Below, piece by piece: positions 44,632 through 52,747 of a stretch of DNA of 64,000 bases. The translations under genes were made by a program, and so were the position numbers. Under the pieces are notes generated by a model. That model did not search any database, was not told the origin of the DNA, and saw only the letters and a list, made by a program, of their open reading frames with translations. This stretch comes from CAVPGP01 sp963718065 (GTDB lineage Bacteria > Actinomycetota > Thermoleophilia > Gaiellales > Gaiellaceae), in contig CAVQYE010000004.1 of NCBI GenBank assembly GCA_963718065.1, positions 1 through 64,000 of the forward strand, given 5' to 3'. Numbering within the stretch: position 1 is the first letter of the stretch; each line of letters opens with the position of its first letter.

Positions 44632-47600
44632 CTAGGTGGCCGCGGCCGAGCGCGACGAGTGCGAGGTTCCCCGCGCGCCGTTGTCGGCGCGCTCGACCGC
44701 GCGTGCGAGCTCGACGCGTGTGGACACGTCGATCTTGCGGAAGATGTTGCGCAGGTGCGTCTCGACCGTCTTCTGGCTGAGGAACAGCTCCGCGGCGATC
44801 TCGGGGTTCGTCTTGCGGTCGACGACGAGCCGTGCCACCTGGAGCTCGCGTTCGGTCAGCGAGTCGATGCCCGTCCCGTCCGGTCTTGCCCGGGCGCGTG
44901 CGCCGATGGGGGCGGTGGCCGAGCTTCCCCAGCTCTCGCTCCGCGCTGTCGCGGTAGCGCAGCGCGCCGCACGCCTCGAACGTTGCTGCCGCGCGCTGAA
45001 GCTCCGCCACCGCCCGGTCGCTCTGGCCGGCTTGGACGAGCGCTCGGCCCGCGAGCGTGCGCGAGAGCGCCTCCTCGATGGGGGCGTCCGACTTCCTGAG
45101 CGGCAGCGGCCGAAGCGAGTGCGCGCTCGACAGCGCGGGTGGCGTCCCCCGAGTGCAGAGCGACGGCGGCGGCGGCACGATCGGCCCAGGCAGTGGCGAG
45201 GGGAAGCCGCACGGCCGCTGCCGTGACCTCGGCAAGCGCGGCTGCGCGCTCGGCCTCGCTGCGGCTGATCCAGCGCCAGCCGACACCGCGTGAGCAGCTC
45301 GAGGCAGTACGCCCTCCAGCCGCCGGGGATGAGCGTCAACTCCTCGCCACCGGCGCGGCCGAGGAGCAACTCGACGGCTCGGTCTGGGTTGCCCGGTTTC
45401 GAGCAGGACGCCGGCGAGCCTCACCGCAGCCCAGGCCGCGACGAAGCCTTCGTCGAGGTCGCGCGTGAGCTCGACGCTCTCCTGTGCGGTGGCGAGCGCG
45501 GTGTCCAGATCGCCGACGGCGACCGCGACGACGGAGCGGTTGAAGAGGTTCCCGGCGAGAGCCGGCGGGGACCCGAGCAGGCGCCCACCCTCGATGGCGC
45601 CGTCCAGGAGCTCGGCGGCCTCGGCCAGCTTGCCGCGCACGTACCAGATCCTGGGCAGGATCGGGTAGAGGCGGAACAAGGGATCCCCTCGCCCAGTCGC
45701 GCGAGCGAGCACCAGGGCACGACTCGCGTGCGCGTCGGCCTCGGCGTAGAGGTCGAGGTAGAGCTCAGCCGCAGCGAGCCAGGCCGCCGCGTCGGGGCGG
45801 AGCGAGAGCTCGTCGTCGGACAGCCCGTCGACCAGCGCCGCGGCTTCGGCACGGTCGGATCGAGCTCGGTCGGTCGGCCCTGGTCATGGCGTCCGCGAGC
45901 GCGGACATGACGAGCGCCGCCGCCATCAGGGCCGCATCTCCCAGCAGCTTCGCGGCGCCCACGGCGCGCCCGGCCCAGTCGTGCATCGCCTCGTATCTCG
46001 AGCGGTAGAACTCGTTGAGCGTCAGCTCGATCAGCAGCTCGACGGACTCGACCGAGGCCGGCTCTGGCAGGCCGCGAAGAGCGCTCACCAGACGCGCGTG
46101 GGCCTGCTCGTATCGCCCGAGCTGACGCTCGACCCCGGCGCATGCCGTCGCGAGTGTCGTGCACAGAGGGCTCGACTGCTCCGGGACGATCGCGATCGCC
46201 TCCAGCAGCGCCTCGTGGCTGTCGGCGAAATGGCCCGCCGCCGCCAACGCCCCGGCACGGGCGAGCAGGAGCTCGATTCGGTCCTGGCGCCGGCGCGGTC
46301 TGTGGGAGCAGCCGCAGCGCCCCACCGAACCACTCGCGCAGCGCTTTCGGGCGCGAGCCGTGCTGCCGTCTCGCCGGCCTCGCGCAGGACGGCGACCGCG
46401 GCGAGGTCGCCCTGGCGCGCCGAGCGCTCGACGTGGTGCGCGCGCGCCGCTGCCGTCGCTCCCCGCGCCGCGAGCGCCTCGGCGCACCGCTCGTGGGCCC
46501 CGAGCCGCCAGCCACCGGCCGCCGCCTCGTAGACCGCGCTGCCGGACGAGCGGGTGTCGGAAGCGGAAGCGTCGGGGCACGTCGGTCGGTTCGAATGAGA
46601 TCGAGCCGCAGGAGCTCGTCGACCGCGTTGCATCGCATCAGCTTCAGACGATGGCGGCCGCGGCGGCCGCCAGCTCGGGCTCGAACGGATCGCCCGCCAC
46701 CGCGGCTCCCTCGAGCACGAGGCGTGTCTCCGCGGACAGCAGCGCCAGCTCTTCGCTCAGCGCGGCGGCGACCGCGGGTGGGACCTCGATGCTCGGTCGA
46801 TGAGATCTCGGAAGCGGCGGTGGCTCCACCTGCCCGCTCGGGCGACCGGGCGAGCTGCTCGAGGTAGAAGGGGTTGCCACCGCTCTCCTGGTAGAGGACG
46901 GCCGCGCCGGCGGCGTCGAGTCGTTCGCCGAGAAGCTCTCGAGCCTCAACGCGCGTGAGAGCGCCGAGCTCGATCCGGGTCAGCGCGGCCGCACGCTGCG
47001 CCCGCTCGAGCGCGGCTGCAAGACGCTCCGGCGTCTGGCGGGGGCGGACCGCCACTGCAGTGAGCACGGGCGCGGCGGGCGGCCGGCGCAGCAGCGCGCC
47101 GAGCAGCTCGACCGACGCCGGAGTCGGCCCAGTGGAAGTCGTCGAGCACGAGTACGAGCGGCCTCGTCCGCGCGAGATGCTCGAGCAGCGCGCGCACCGC
47201 GCGGTGGCTGCGGTAGCGCTCGTGCTGGAGCGCCACCGCTCGACCGTGTGCGAGCGCCGACAGCGACGGGCAAGACGTGCGCGAGCTCTGCCTGCACGTC
47301 GTCGTCGAGGGCGGAGAACTGGCCGGGCCCAAGGCTCTCGACGTACTCGTCCAGCGCGTGTACGAAGACCGAAAACGGCAGCTCGCGCTCGAGCTCAGAC
47401 GCCGACCCCGAAAGGACGAGGTGCCGACGCAGCTCCGCGCGAGCCGCCAGCTCCGAAAGCAGGCGTGTCTTGCCGATCCCCGGCTCGCCGACCAGCTCGA
47501 TCGCGCGCAGGCGGACCTCGGTCGAGCCCTTCGAGCACCTGCTCGAGTGACTCGAGTTCGTCGGCGCGCCCCACGAAGGGAGCTCTGCCGGCGCGCGGGT

Positions 47601-47688
47601 CGTGTTGCGACGCCTGCGTCGTGGCGCCTCCTTTTGGCGTGAGTGAACGTCCGCACGAACGGGGCATCGGCGCCATCAGGGAAAACAC
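44632..47688 (-). CDS. LAL-type LuxR regulator with AAA ATPase domain (heavily frameshifted)
   Basis: A large regulator of about 1000 residues (MalT/LAL family). N-terminal AAA_16 module: APFVGRADELESLEQVLEGL, Walker A in VGEPGIGKTRLLSEL, and a Walker-B-like LVLVLDDFHWADSG. A long helical (TPR-like) middle follows. The C-terminal LuxR/GerE helix-turn-helix reads LTERELQVARLVVDRKTNPEIAAELF and KTVETHLRNIFRKIDV. At least ten frame breaks occur, so only the overall outline is secure. The start is unclear; the first plausible residues precede PRAGRAPFVGR near 47600-47688. It is flanked by two copies of a shared element, which makes it the natural candidate regulator of both neighbouring transcripts. 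Confidence 0.8.
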
Positions 47689-47753
47689 GGATCGCGCTCG
47701 GCGTTCTCTACGGATTCAACGGCGCTACCGCGCTCCGTCCTTGGCACGCCGGC

Positions 47754-47792
47754 GGAGATCAGGGTGCGTGTTCAGGGTGGCGCCCCGATGTC
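47754..47792 (+). promoter_or_regulatory. Paired-CAGGGTG element, copy 2 (before small gene at 47823)
   Basis: Two CAGGGTG half-sites six bases apart, followed by GCGCCCCGATGTC, match copy 1 (44580-44616, opposite strand) almost base for base. The element ends 30 bases before the ATG at 47823. Confidence 0.6.
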
Positions 47793-47822
47793 AGGCCGAC
47801 TTGTCGGCGGCAAGCTCGACCC

Positions 47823-48065
47823 ATGGCCCGGTACCTGCTCCAGCACCGCCACGAGCCGCGCGAGTGCGGAGTCGTCTTTGCCGCGTTCAAGGGACATGAG
47901 AGCCCACTTCGCCACCGCCCAACCCTGGCCTCGTGCCGCTCCGGCGGACACGCGATCTGGTGGACGGTCGCAGCCGAGTCCGAAGAGGAGGCGCTCCGTC
48001 TGCTCCCCCACTACGTCGCTGAGCGCACAACCGTCAGCCGCGTCAGTGAGGTCCAGATCCCGTAA
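47823..48065 (+). CDS. Small conserved-looking protein of unknown function
   Basis: An 80-residue protein, MARYLLQHRHEPRECGVVFA at the N-terminus, then GGHAIWWTVAAESEEEALRLL and ERTTVSRVSEVQIP. It looks like a compact alpha-beta (ferredoxin-like) fold with a conserved-looking His/Cys-rich start. I do not recognise a named family. Upstream in-frame codons continue to 47643, but the paired-CAGGGTG element lies between, so the ATG at 47823 is preferred. Possible regulation by the adjacent LAL protein is inference. Confidence 0.65.
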   Translation: MARYLLQHRHEPRECGVVFAAFKGHESPLRHRPTLASCRSGGHAIWWTVAAESEEEALRLLPHYVAERTTVSRVSEVQIP

Positions 48066-48091
48066 CCGGACGAACTGTGTTAGATGCGGTT

Positions 48092-48511
48092 ATGGCGCAG
48101 CCGCAGCCGCCGCCGGATTCAGCGCCCGCCGACGCCGCACACGAAGCGCCTCGGGTTCCGACGTCGCCGTTGGATCTCGATCAGATGCGGCGTACGTCGA
48201 TGGCTGCGGAACGCACGTGGCTGGCGTGGTGGCGCACCGCACTGGGCGCCAGCGCCGGGGCACTCGCTGTGGGCCGGTTCGCCCCGGAACTGCTCGACGT
48301 CGCGGCGTGGCCGTACATTCTGCTCGGTTGCGGCTACGCGTCACTCGCGGTCGGCCTGTTGATCGTCGGCGCACAACGCCAGCGCGAGTTGGAGCAGGCG
48401 CTGCGAACCGGCGGCCACGTGCCGCTGCAATTCCGCACCGTCGCGGTGTTCACCGTCGGCGGTGTCGCGCTTGCCGTCATGACCGTCGTGCTCGTAATCT
48501 TGCAGACCTGA
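48092..48511 (+). CDS. DUF202/YidH-like membrane protein
   Basis: A 139-residue integral membrane protein of the DUF202 family. The signature MAAERTWLAWWRTALGAS is followed by three hydrophobic helices (PYILLGCGYASLAVGLLIVG; VAVFTVGGVALAVMTVVLVI). The function is unknown; relatives occur in yeast vacuolar chaperones and bacterial YidH. Starts at ATG 48092 or GTG 48077 are possible; neither has a good ribosome-binding site. Confidence 0.85.
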   Translation: MAQPQPPPDSAPADAAHEAPRVPTSPLDLDQMRRTSMAAERTWLAWWRTALGASAGALAVGRFAPELLDVAAWPYILLGCGYASLAVGLLIVGAQRQRELEQALRTGGHVPLQFRTVAVFTVGGVALAVMTVVLVILQT

Positions 48512-48615
48512 CGGCTGCGCCACCTCGTCATCGATGGCGTGCTGCTCGAGTCGACGATCGATGATGACGGTGCCTTGTCGGCGCCTGCTGCCGCGGTTTA
48601 CAGGCTCTTCGAGAG

Positions 48616-48657
48616 ACGGGAGCGACGGGACTCGAACCCGCGACCTCCGGCGTGACA
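48616..48657 (-). repeat. tRNA-Asp 3' fragment A (about 41 bases, att-like)
   Basis: Identical to the 3' half of the tRNA-Asp gene at 51469-51542, from the anticodon loop to the discriminator base, in the same orientation. Identity ends at the anticodon loop, at the same position as in fragment B. The 5' half is absent. Confidence 0.8.
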
Positions 48658-48830
48658 CCTTGCGCAGCAGCTTGTCGTCACGCAGGTCACGGTTGTGGCC
48701 GGGCGTCGACTCAGCGGTGAGGCTCGAGGCCACGCCACCTGATGAACTGCCGGACGTGCCGATCCACAGCGCGAGCGGCTCCTGCCGCTGGTCCGGGAGC
48801 TCGACCTCACGCCGGCCCGCGGCTACCGCG

Positions 48831-48869
48831 GTCGCGCGCCGACCGTAGTCGTCCCAAATTGGATCGGCG
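48831..48869 (+). promoter_or_regulatory. Conserved upstream element, copy 3 (before PKD protein)
   Basis: CCGTAG, eight bases, AATTGGATCGGC, as in copies 1 and 2. The match to copy 1 extends about 18 bases upstream of the core (GTCGC-x-CGCCG-x-CCGTAG). The AATTGG core ends 74 bases before the ATG at 48937. Confidence 0.6.
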
Positions 48870-48936
48870 ATTTCACTGATTACCGCCGGCGAGGGGATAT
48901 CCATCGTGACAATCACCACGAAAGGAGGTCGGGATT

Positions 48937-50805
48937 ATGAGAAGCCTACGGTTCGTGCTCGCAGGGGTCGCCGCCGCGGGGATGACGGCGCTCCTTTCCG
49001 GCGCCGCGGGAGCGGCGGTCACGCTCCCGGTGCTCTGGACCGCCGGCGGGCTCGACGCGGGCAGCACCGGCGCGGGTCAGGCCGCCCGGATCGCCTCGGA
49101 CCCCGCAGGCAACGTCGCGGTGGTCTCGGGTCCGGCGGAGTTCACCGGGCTCGCCGTCACGTCCTATACCGCGGCCGGAGCGCTGCGGTGGCGTCGCACC
49201 GTGACCCCGTCGATCGGGACCTTCCAGGGCGACTGGGTGGCGGCCGCGGCCGACGGCGCGGTCGTCGCGGTCGGCCACAACGTCACCTCGCGGGGCAGCC
49301 CGATCGCGGTCACGCTGGTTCGCTACACGGCCGACGGCACGCTCAGCTGGCGGGTGGACATCACCCGGACGCTGCCCGCGGTCGGCCGGCTGCTCGTCGA
49401 CCGTGCGGGCAACGCCTACCTCGTCTTCAACTCCGTCGGCGACGGGCAGGACATCCAACTCCAGAAGTACAGCCCGGCGGGCGCGCTCCTGTGGTCGCGC
49501 GTGGTGTCGACCGGCTTCTTCGCGAACGACGTCGCCACGTCGCTCGCGTTGAGCCCGGACGAAGCGGACGTCGTGCTTACCGGGAACGTCGTCGGTGGGG
49601 CGACCTGGATCACGGCCGCGTATGCCACGGCCACGGGCACGCGCCGCTGGCTCGTGACAGAGGCCGACGGGCTGGCGCTCCGAGACGTCGTCGTGGACTC
49701 GACGCGGGTCTACGTGACCGGTCAGACCGCGACCGGCGCGGGCACGCCGGCGCTCGCGTACTGGCTGACGGTGATCGCCTACGACCGCGCGACGGGCGCA
49801 CGGCTGTGGCGCGTCAACCGGAAGCCTGCGGGCGCGACCGACGCCGCCGGTTTCCGGATCGACCGGGCGATCGACGGCAGCCTCGTCGTCGCCGGCACCG
49901 CAAGTCGCGGCTTCCTCGACTGGTACACGGTGGCGCTCGAGCGCACCGGGGCGGTGCGATGGGAAGCCGTGCGCGACGGCGGGCTGAACACGAACGAGAT
50001 CCCGGCCGACGTCCTTGCGCTGGCCGACGGCACCACGGTCGTGACGGGTGTGGGCGGCCCGAATCTCCCCGGCGGGTTCATCCAGGGCGTGACCGCGGGC
50101 TACGGCCCCGACGGGTCGCTGCGCTGGGAGGCGTTCGCGCGCATGGCCACGGTCTGGGCCACGGCGCTTCCGGACGCCACCATCTGCGCCACCGGCGGCT
50201 ACGACGCGCTCGTCACGTGCTGGCGTGAGGGGGCAACGCCGCCCCCCGCCGCGAACGCGCCTCCTCTGGCGTCGTTCACCACGACGTCGGTGACCGGCTT
50301 CGCGCCGCTGACGGTCGGCTTTGACGGCTCCCGCTCGGCCGACCCCGACGGGACGGTGGTCGCGTGGGCCTGGTCGTTCGGCGACGGCGCCTCCGCCACG
50401 GGCGCGGTGACGACGCACGTCTACGAGACGTGGGGGACGTACACGGCGTCGCTGACGGTCACCGACGATCGGGGCGCGTCGAGCACGACCACGCGCATGA
50501 TCGTCGTGTCGGCTCCGCTTCCGCCCGACGCGCCGGCGAGCCTGACGGCGACGGCTCTGGGGAGCAGCTCGATCGGCCTCACGTGGGCCAACCTCGCAAT
50601 CGATCAGACCGAGGTGCGGGTCGAGCGATGCGGCGGGACGGGCTGCACCGCCTTCGTCCAGGTGGCGACGCTTCCCGGGACGGCGGTGAGCTTCACCGAC
50701 GCCGGGCTCGCGGCGCGGACGACGTACCGCTACCGCGTGCGGGTCCACAGTGCGGGCGGCGACTCGGCGTACTCGAACGTCGCGAGCGCGCGGACGCGCA
50801 GGTAG
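48937..50805 (+). CDS. Secreted beta-propeller/PKD/fibronectin-III protein
   Basis: A 622-residue exported protein: signal peptide (FVLAGVAAAGMTALLSGAAGA), a propeller-like region of about 420 residues with repeated WRR/RWxV strands (SYTAAGALRWRRTVTPS, VIAYDRATGARLWRVNRKP), a PKD domain (LTVGFDGSRSADPDGTVVAW with WSFGDG) and a C-terminal fibronectin type III domain (PPDAPASLTATALGSSSIGL). AGGAGG sits 8 bases before the ATG. There is no LPXTG or other anchor. The extracellular role is unknown; PKD and Fn3 domains mediate binding. It lies between two tRNA-Asp fragments and carries copy 3 of the upstream element shared with two other secreted proteins. Confidence 0.87.
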   Translation: MRSLRFVLAGVAAAGMTALLSGAAGAAVTLPVLWTAGGLDAGSTGAGQAARIASDPAGNVAVVSGPAEFTGLAVTSYTAAGALRWRRTVTPSIGTFQGDWVAAAADGAVVAVGHNVTSRGSPIAVTLVRYTADGTLSWRVDITRTLPAVGRLLVDRAGNAYLVFNSVGDGQDIQLQKYSPAGALLWSRVVSTGFFANDVATSLALSPDEADVVLTGNVVGGATWITAAYATATGTRRWLVTEADGLALRDVVVDSTRVYVTGQTATGAGTPALAYWLTVIAYDRATGARLWRVNRKPAGATDAAGFRIDRAIDGSLVVAGTASRGFLDWYTVALERTGAVRWEAVRDGGLNTNEIPADVLALADGTTVVTGVGGPNLPGGFIQGVTAGYGPDGSLRWEAFARMATVWATALPDATICATGGYDALVTCWREGATPPPAANAPPLASFTTTSVTGFAPLTVGFDGSRSADPDGTVVAWAWSFGDGASATGAVTTHVYETWGTYTASLTVTDDRGASSTTTRMIVVSAPLPPDAPASLTATALGSSSIGLTWANLAIDQTEVRVERCGGTGCTAFVQVATLPGTAVSFTDAGLAARTTYRYRVRVHSAGGDSAYSNVASARTRR

Positions 50806-50810
50806 CGCTG

Positions 50811-50849
50811 ACGGGGTCGCTTTGGCGCCATGCGCCGAAGCGACCCCGT
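50811..50849 (+). terminator. Terminator of the PKD protein gene
   Basis: A perfect 12-base-pair outer stem (ACGGGGTCGCTT and its complement) encloses an inner GGCGC/GCGCC stem with a CAT loop, 6 bases after the stop codon. There is no long T-run. Confidence 0.8.
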
Positions 50850-50875
50850 GCTTAGTGCGGAATCCGCGGTTGAAC

Positions 50876-50901
50876 GAAAAAGACGCGCTTGCGGCGTCTT
50901 T
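50876..50901 (-). terminator. Minus-strand intrinsic terminator behind tRNA fragment B
   Basis: Read on the minus strand, an 8-base-pair stem (AAAGACGC and GCGTCTTT, seven-base loop) is followed by TTTTTCG. It lies just beyond the 3' end of tRNA-Asp fragment B, as a terminator of the original tRNA gene would. Confidence 0.7.
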
Positions 50902-50907
50902 CGGAAA

Positions 50908-50948
50908 CGGGAGCGACGGGACTCGAACCCGCGACCTCCGGCGTGACA
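50908..50948 (-). repeat. tRNA-Asp 3' fragment B (41 bases, att-like)
   Basis: Identical over 41 bases to the 3' half of the complete tRNA-Asp at 51469-51542, same orientation, with the break at the anticodon loop exactly as in fragment A. The bases just past the break resemble those past fragment A (CC-T/C-TGCGC-A/G-GC). Confidence 0.8.
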
Positions 50949-51119
50949 ACCCTGCGCGGCGAATCCGCAGCCGTCCAGGGCATCGATCCTGCGGCTGATG
51001 CGGCTGGGGGTTAACGATGAAGCGATCTTGATGGACACGACGGAGAACCTGGCGTGAAACGGCGCTCGGGAGGCGCGCCGTGATCGCTGAGTCGGTCGAC
51101 TAGGCGTGGTCGTTCAGCT

Positions 51120-51338
51120 CTACTTGGCCCTCGGGTCGGGCGCCTTGCCTTTTGGTGCCTCGATGCGCGGGAGTTTCGCGCCGGTCGCCAGCTCGATCCC
51201 CTCGAGGTGTTCCGTCGTCGCGAAGGGCCCGGTGGCATGGCCGCCCGCCTTGTGCGGCGCCACGTTCGAGTTGGTACTGGCGTCGACTTCCACGCGCCGT
51301 TTCCCCACGCATCGCGGAGCTTCCCGAGCATTCTCCAT
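51120..51338 (-). CDS. Small hypothetical protein or C-terminal remnant
   Basis: A possible 72-residue product. From about residue 20 on, codon third positions are almost all G or C and the text reads like protein (NSNVAPHKAGGHATGPFA, LEGIELATGAKLPRIEAP). The first 18 codons lack that bias, so it may be the tail of a truncated gene or start at a later codon. It sits between tRNA fragment B and the complete tRNA-Asp, where remnants of an integrated element are expected. No family recognised. Confidence 0.4.
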   Translation of the reverse strand: MENAREAPRCVGKRRVEVDASTNSNVAPHKAGGHATGPFATTEHLEGIELATGAKLPRIEAPKGKAPDPRAK

Positions 51339-51468
51339 TCGATGCTACGCCGACGACGGTGGTTTGCAAGCGCGATGCGTCGCCGGTCCGCTGACACGGC
51401 GCTGACATTTCGGGTGTTCCCGCCGCTCGAGCTCGAGCCGGGCGGCGGGAAACTACTACAAATAGGGA

Positions 51469-51542
<74 letters not shown>

Positions 51543-51604
51543 ATGGCGCGCCGGACAGTGTAGCCGGGCGGCTGCCCACCGGCCGCCTGACTAGCCTTGG
51601 CCCG

Positions 51605-52735
51605 GTGACGTACATCGACTGGGCGATCCTCGGCTTCGCCGTTCTCACCGGGATCGTGGGGCTCCGGCGGGGACTGGTCGCGAGCGCGCTCGGGCTCGGC
51701 GGGTTCGTGCTCGGCGCCGTCATCGGTGCGCGCCTGGCGCCGCAGTTCCTCCACGGCGGGTCGACGTCGCCCTACACGCCGCTCGCCGGTCTTGCGGGCG
51801 CGGTGCTCCTCGCGGGGCTCTTCCAGGGCCTCGGCTCCATGATCGGCTCGATGGCGCGTGGGTCGATGAACGTCATCCCGCCGCTGCGCGCGCTGGATTC
51901 GGCCGGGGGCCTCGTCCTCGGTGCGGCGACCGGCCTCGGCATTGCGTGGGCGATCGGGGCTGTCGCCCTCCAGGTGCCGGGCCAGACCGAGCTCCGGCGT
52001 CAGGCACAGGAGTCGCAGCTGCTGCAGTTCCTCAATGAGCTCGTGCCGCCGCGCGATGCCCTCCGGGCCTTCGGCCGCGTCGATCCGTTCCCGTCGATCG
52101 CAGGCCCAGCAGTGCCGACGGAGCCGCTCGATCCGCGGGTGCTTCGGCAACCCGGCGTGCGGGCAGCGGCGCCGAGCGTCGTGCGCGTCCTCGGCACCGC
52201 CTGCGGGCTCGGCGTCGAAGGCAGCGGCTGGGTGATCTCGCCCGGGATCGTGGTCACCAACGCGCACGTCGTCGCCGGCCAGGACGACACGGTTGTCGTG
52301 CCCCTCGCTGGGCATCCCCGTCTGCCTGCGACGGCGATCGTCTATGACAGGCGCGACGACGTCGCCGTCCTGCGGGTCCCGGGCCTGCGGGCGCCACCCT
52401 TGCGGCTCGTCGACCCGTCGCCCGGCAAGGCGGTGGCGATTCTCGGCTATCCCGAAAACGGGCCGTTCGACGCCGAGCCGGGCCGCGTCGGCGAGACGAG
52501 CGCCGTGCTGCCGCGCCCTGGCAAGCAGCTACCGTCGTTGATCACGAGTCTCGCCGGGCTGGTGCGGCACGGGAACTCCGGCGGCCCGGCGGTCGACGCG
52601 ACCGGTGCGGTGCAGGCGACGGTATTCGCCTCGAGCGAGAACTCGGGTGGCGGCTACGGCATCCCCGCCAAGCTGATCCGCGAAAAGCTCACGACCGCCA
52701 ACACCCCGGTGCCCACGGGCGAGTGCGTCCCGTAG
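51605..52735 (+). CDS. MarP-like membrane serine protease (CvpA + trypsin-like)
   Basis: A 376-residue protein. Four N-terminal CvpA-type helices (WAILGFAVLTGIVGL, GLGGFVLGAVIG, LAGAVLLAGLF, LVLGAATGLGIAWAIGAVAL) are followed by an extracytoplasmic chymotrypsin-like domain with His221 in VVTNAHVVAG, Asp251/252 in RRDDVAVLRV and Ser325 in RHGNSGGPAV. Cys200 and Cys374 are placed like the disulfide pair of mycobacterial MarP (Rv3671c), which protects against acid and oxidative stress. The GTG at 51605 puts the first helix at residue 6. It stands alone, just past tRNA-Asp. Confidence 0.9.
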   Translation: MTYIDWAILGFAVLTGIVGLRRGLVASALGLGGFVLGAVIGARLAPQFLHGGSTSPYTPLAGLAGAVLLAGLFQGLGSMIGSMARGSMNVIPPLRALDSAGGLVLGAATGLGIAWAIGAVALQVPGQTELRRQAQESQLLQFLNELVPPRDALRAFGRVDPFPSIAGPAVPTEPLDPRVLRQPGVRAAAPSVVRVLGTACGLGVEGSGWVISPGIVVTNAHVVAGQDDTVVVPLAGHPRLPATAIVYDRRDDVAVLRVPGLRAPPLRLVDPSPGKAVAILGYPENGPFDAEPGRVGETSAVLPRPGKQLPSLITSLAGLVRHGNSGGPAVDATGAVQATVFASSENSGGGYGIPAKLIREKLTTANTPVPTGECVP

Positions 52736-52747
52736 TCGAAGCGCTTC

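Larger units (their letters stand above)
48512..48936. other. Intergenic region with tRNA-Asp fragment A and upstream element copy 3
   Basis: No convincing gene. A + strand open frame across 48534-48848 reads through the tRNA fragment and has no family features. The region carries the tRNA-Asp 3' fragment (48616-48657) and the conserved element (48831-48869) that precedes the PKD protein. Confidence 0.6.
50806..51119. other. Intergenic region with two terminators and tRNA-Asp fragment B
   Basis: It contains the PKD-gene terminator, the tRNA-Asp fragment B with its own minus-strand terminator, and a further 170 bases in which I see no gene. A short + strand frame at 51000-51060 (MRLGVNDEAILMDTTENLA) is too short to support. 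Confidence 0.6.

Noticed and set aside
48534..48848. A 104-codon + strand open frame ending at the upstream element
   Set aside because: It reads through a tRNA-Asp fragment, has no start signal and no protein-like features.
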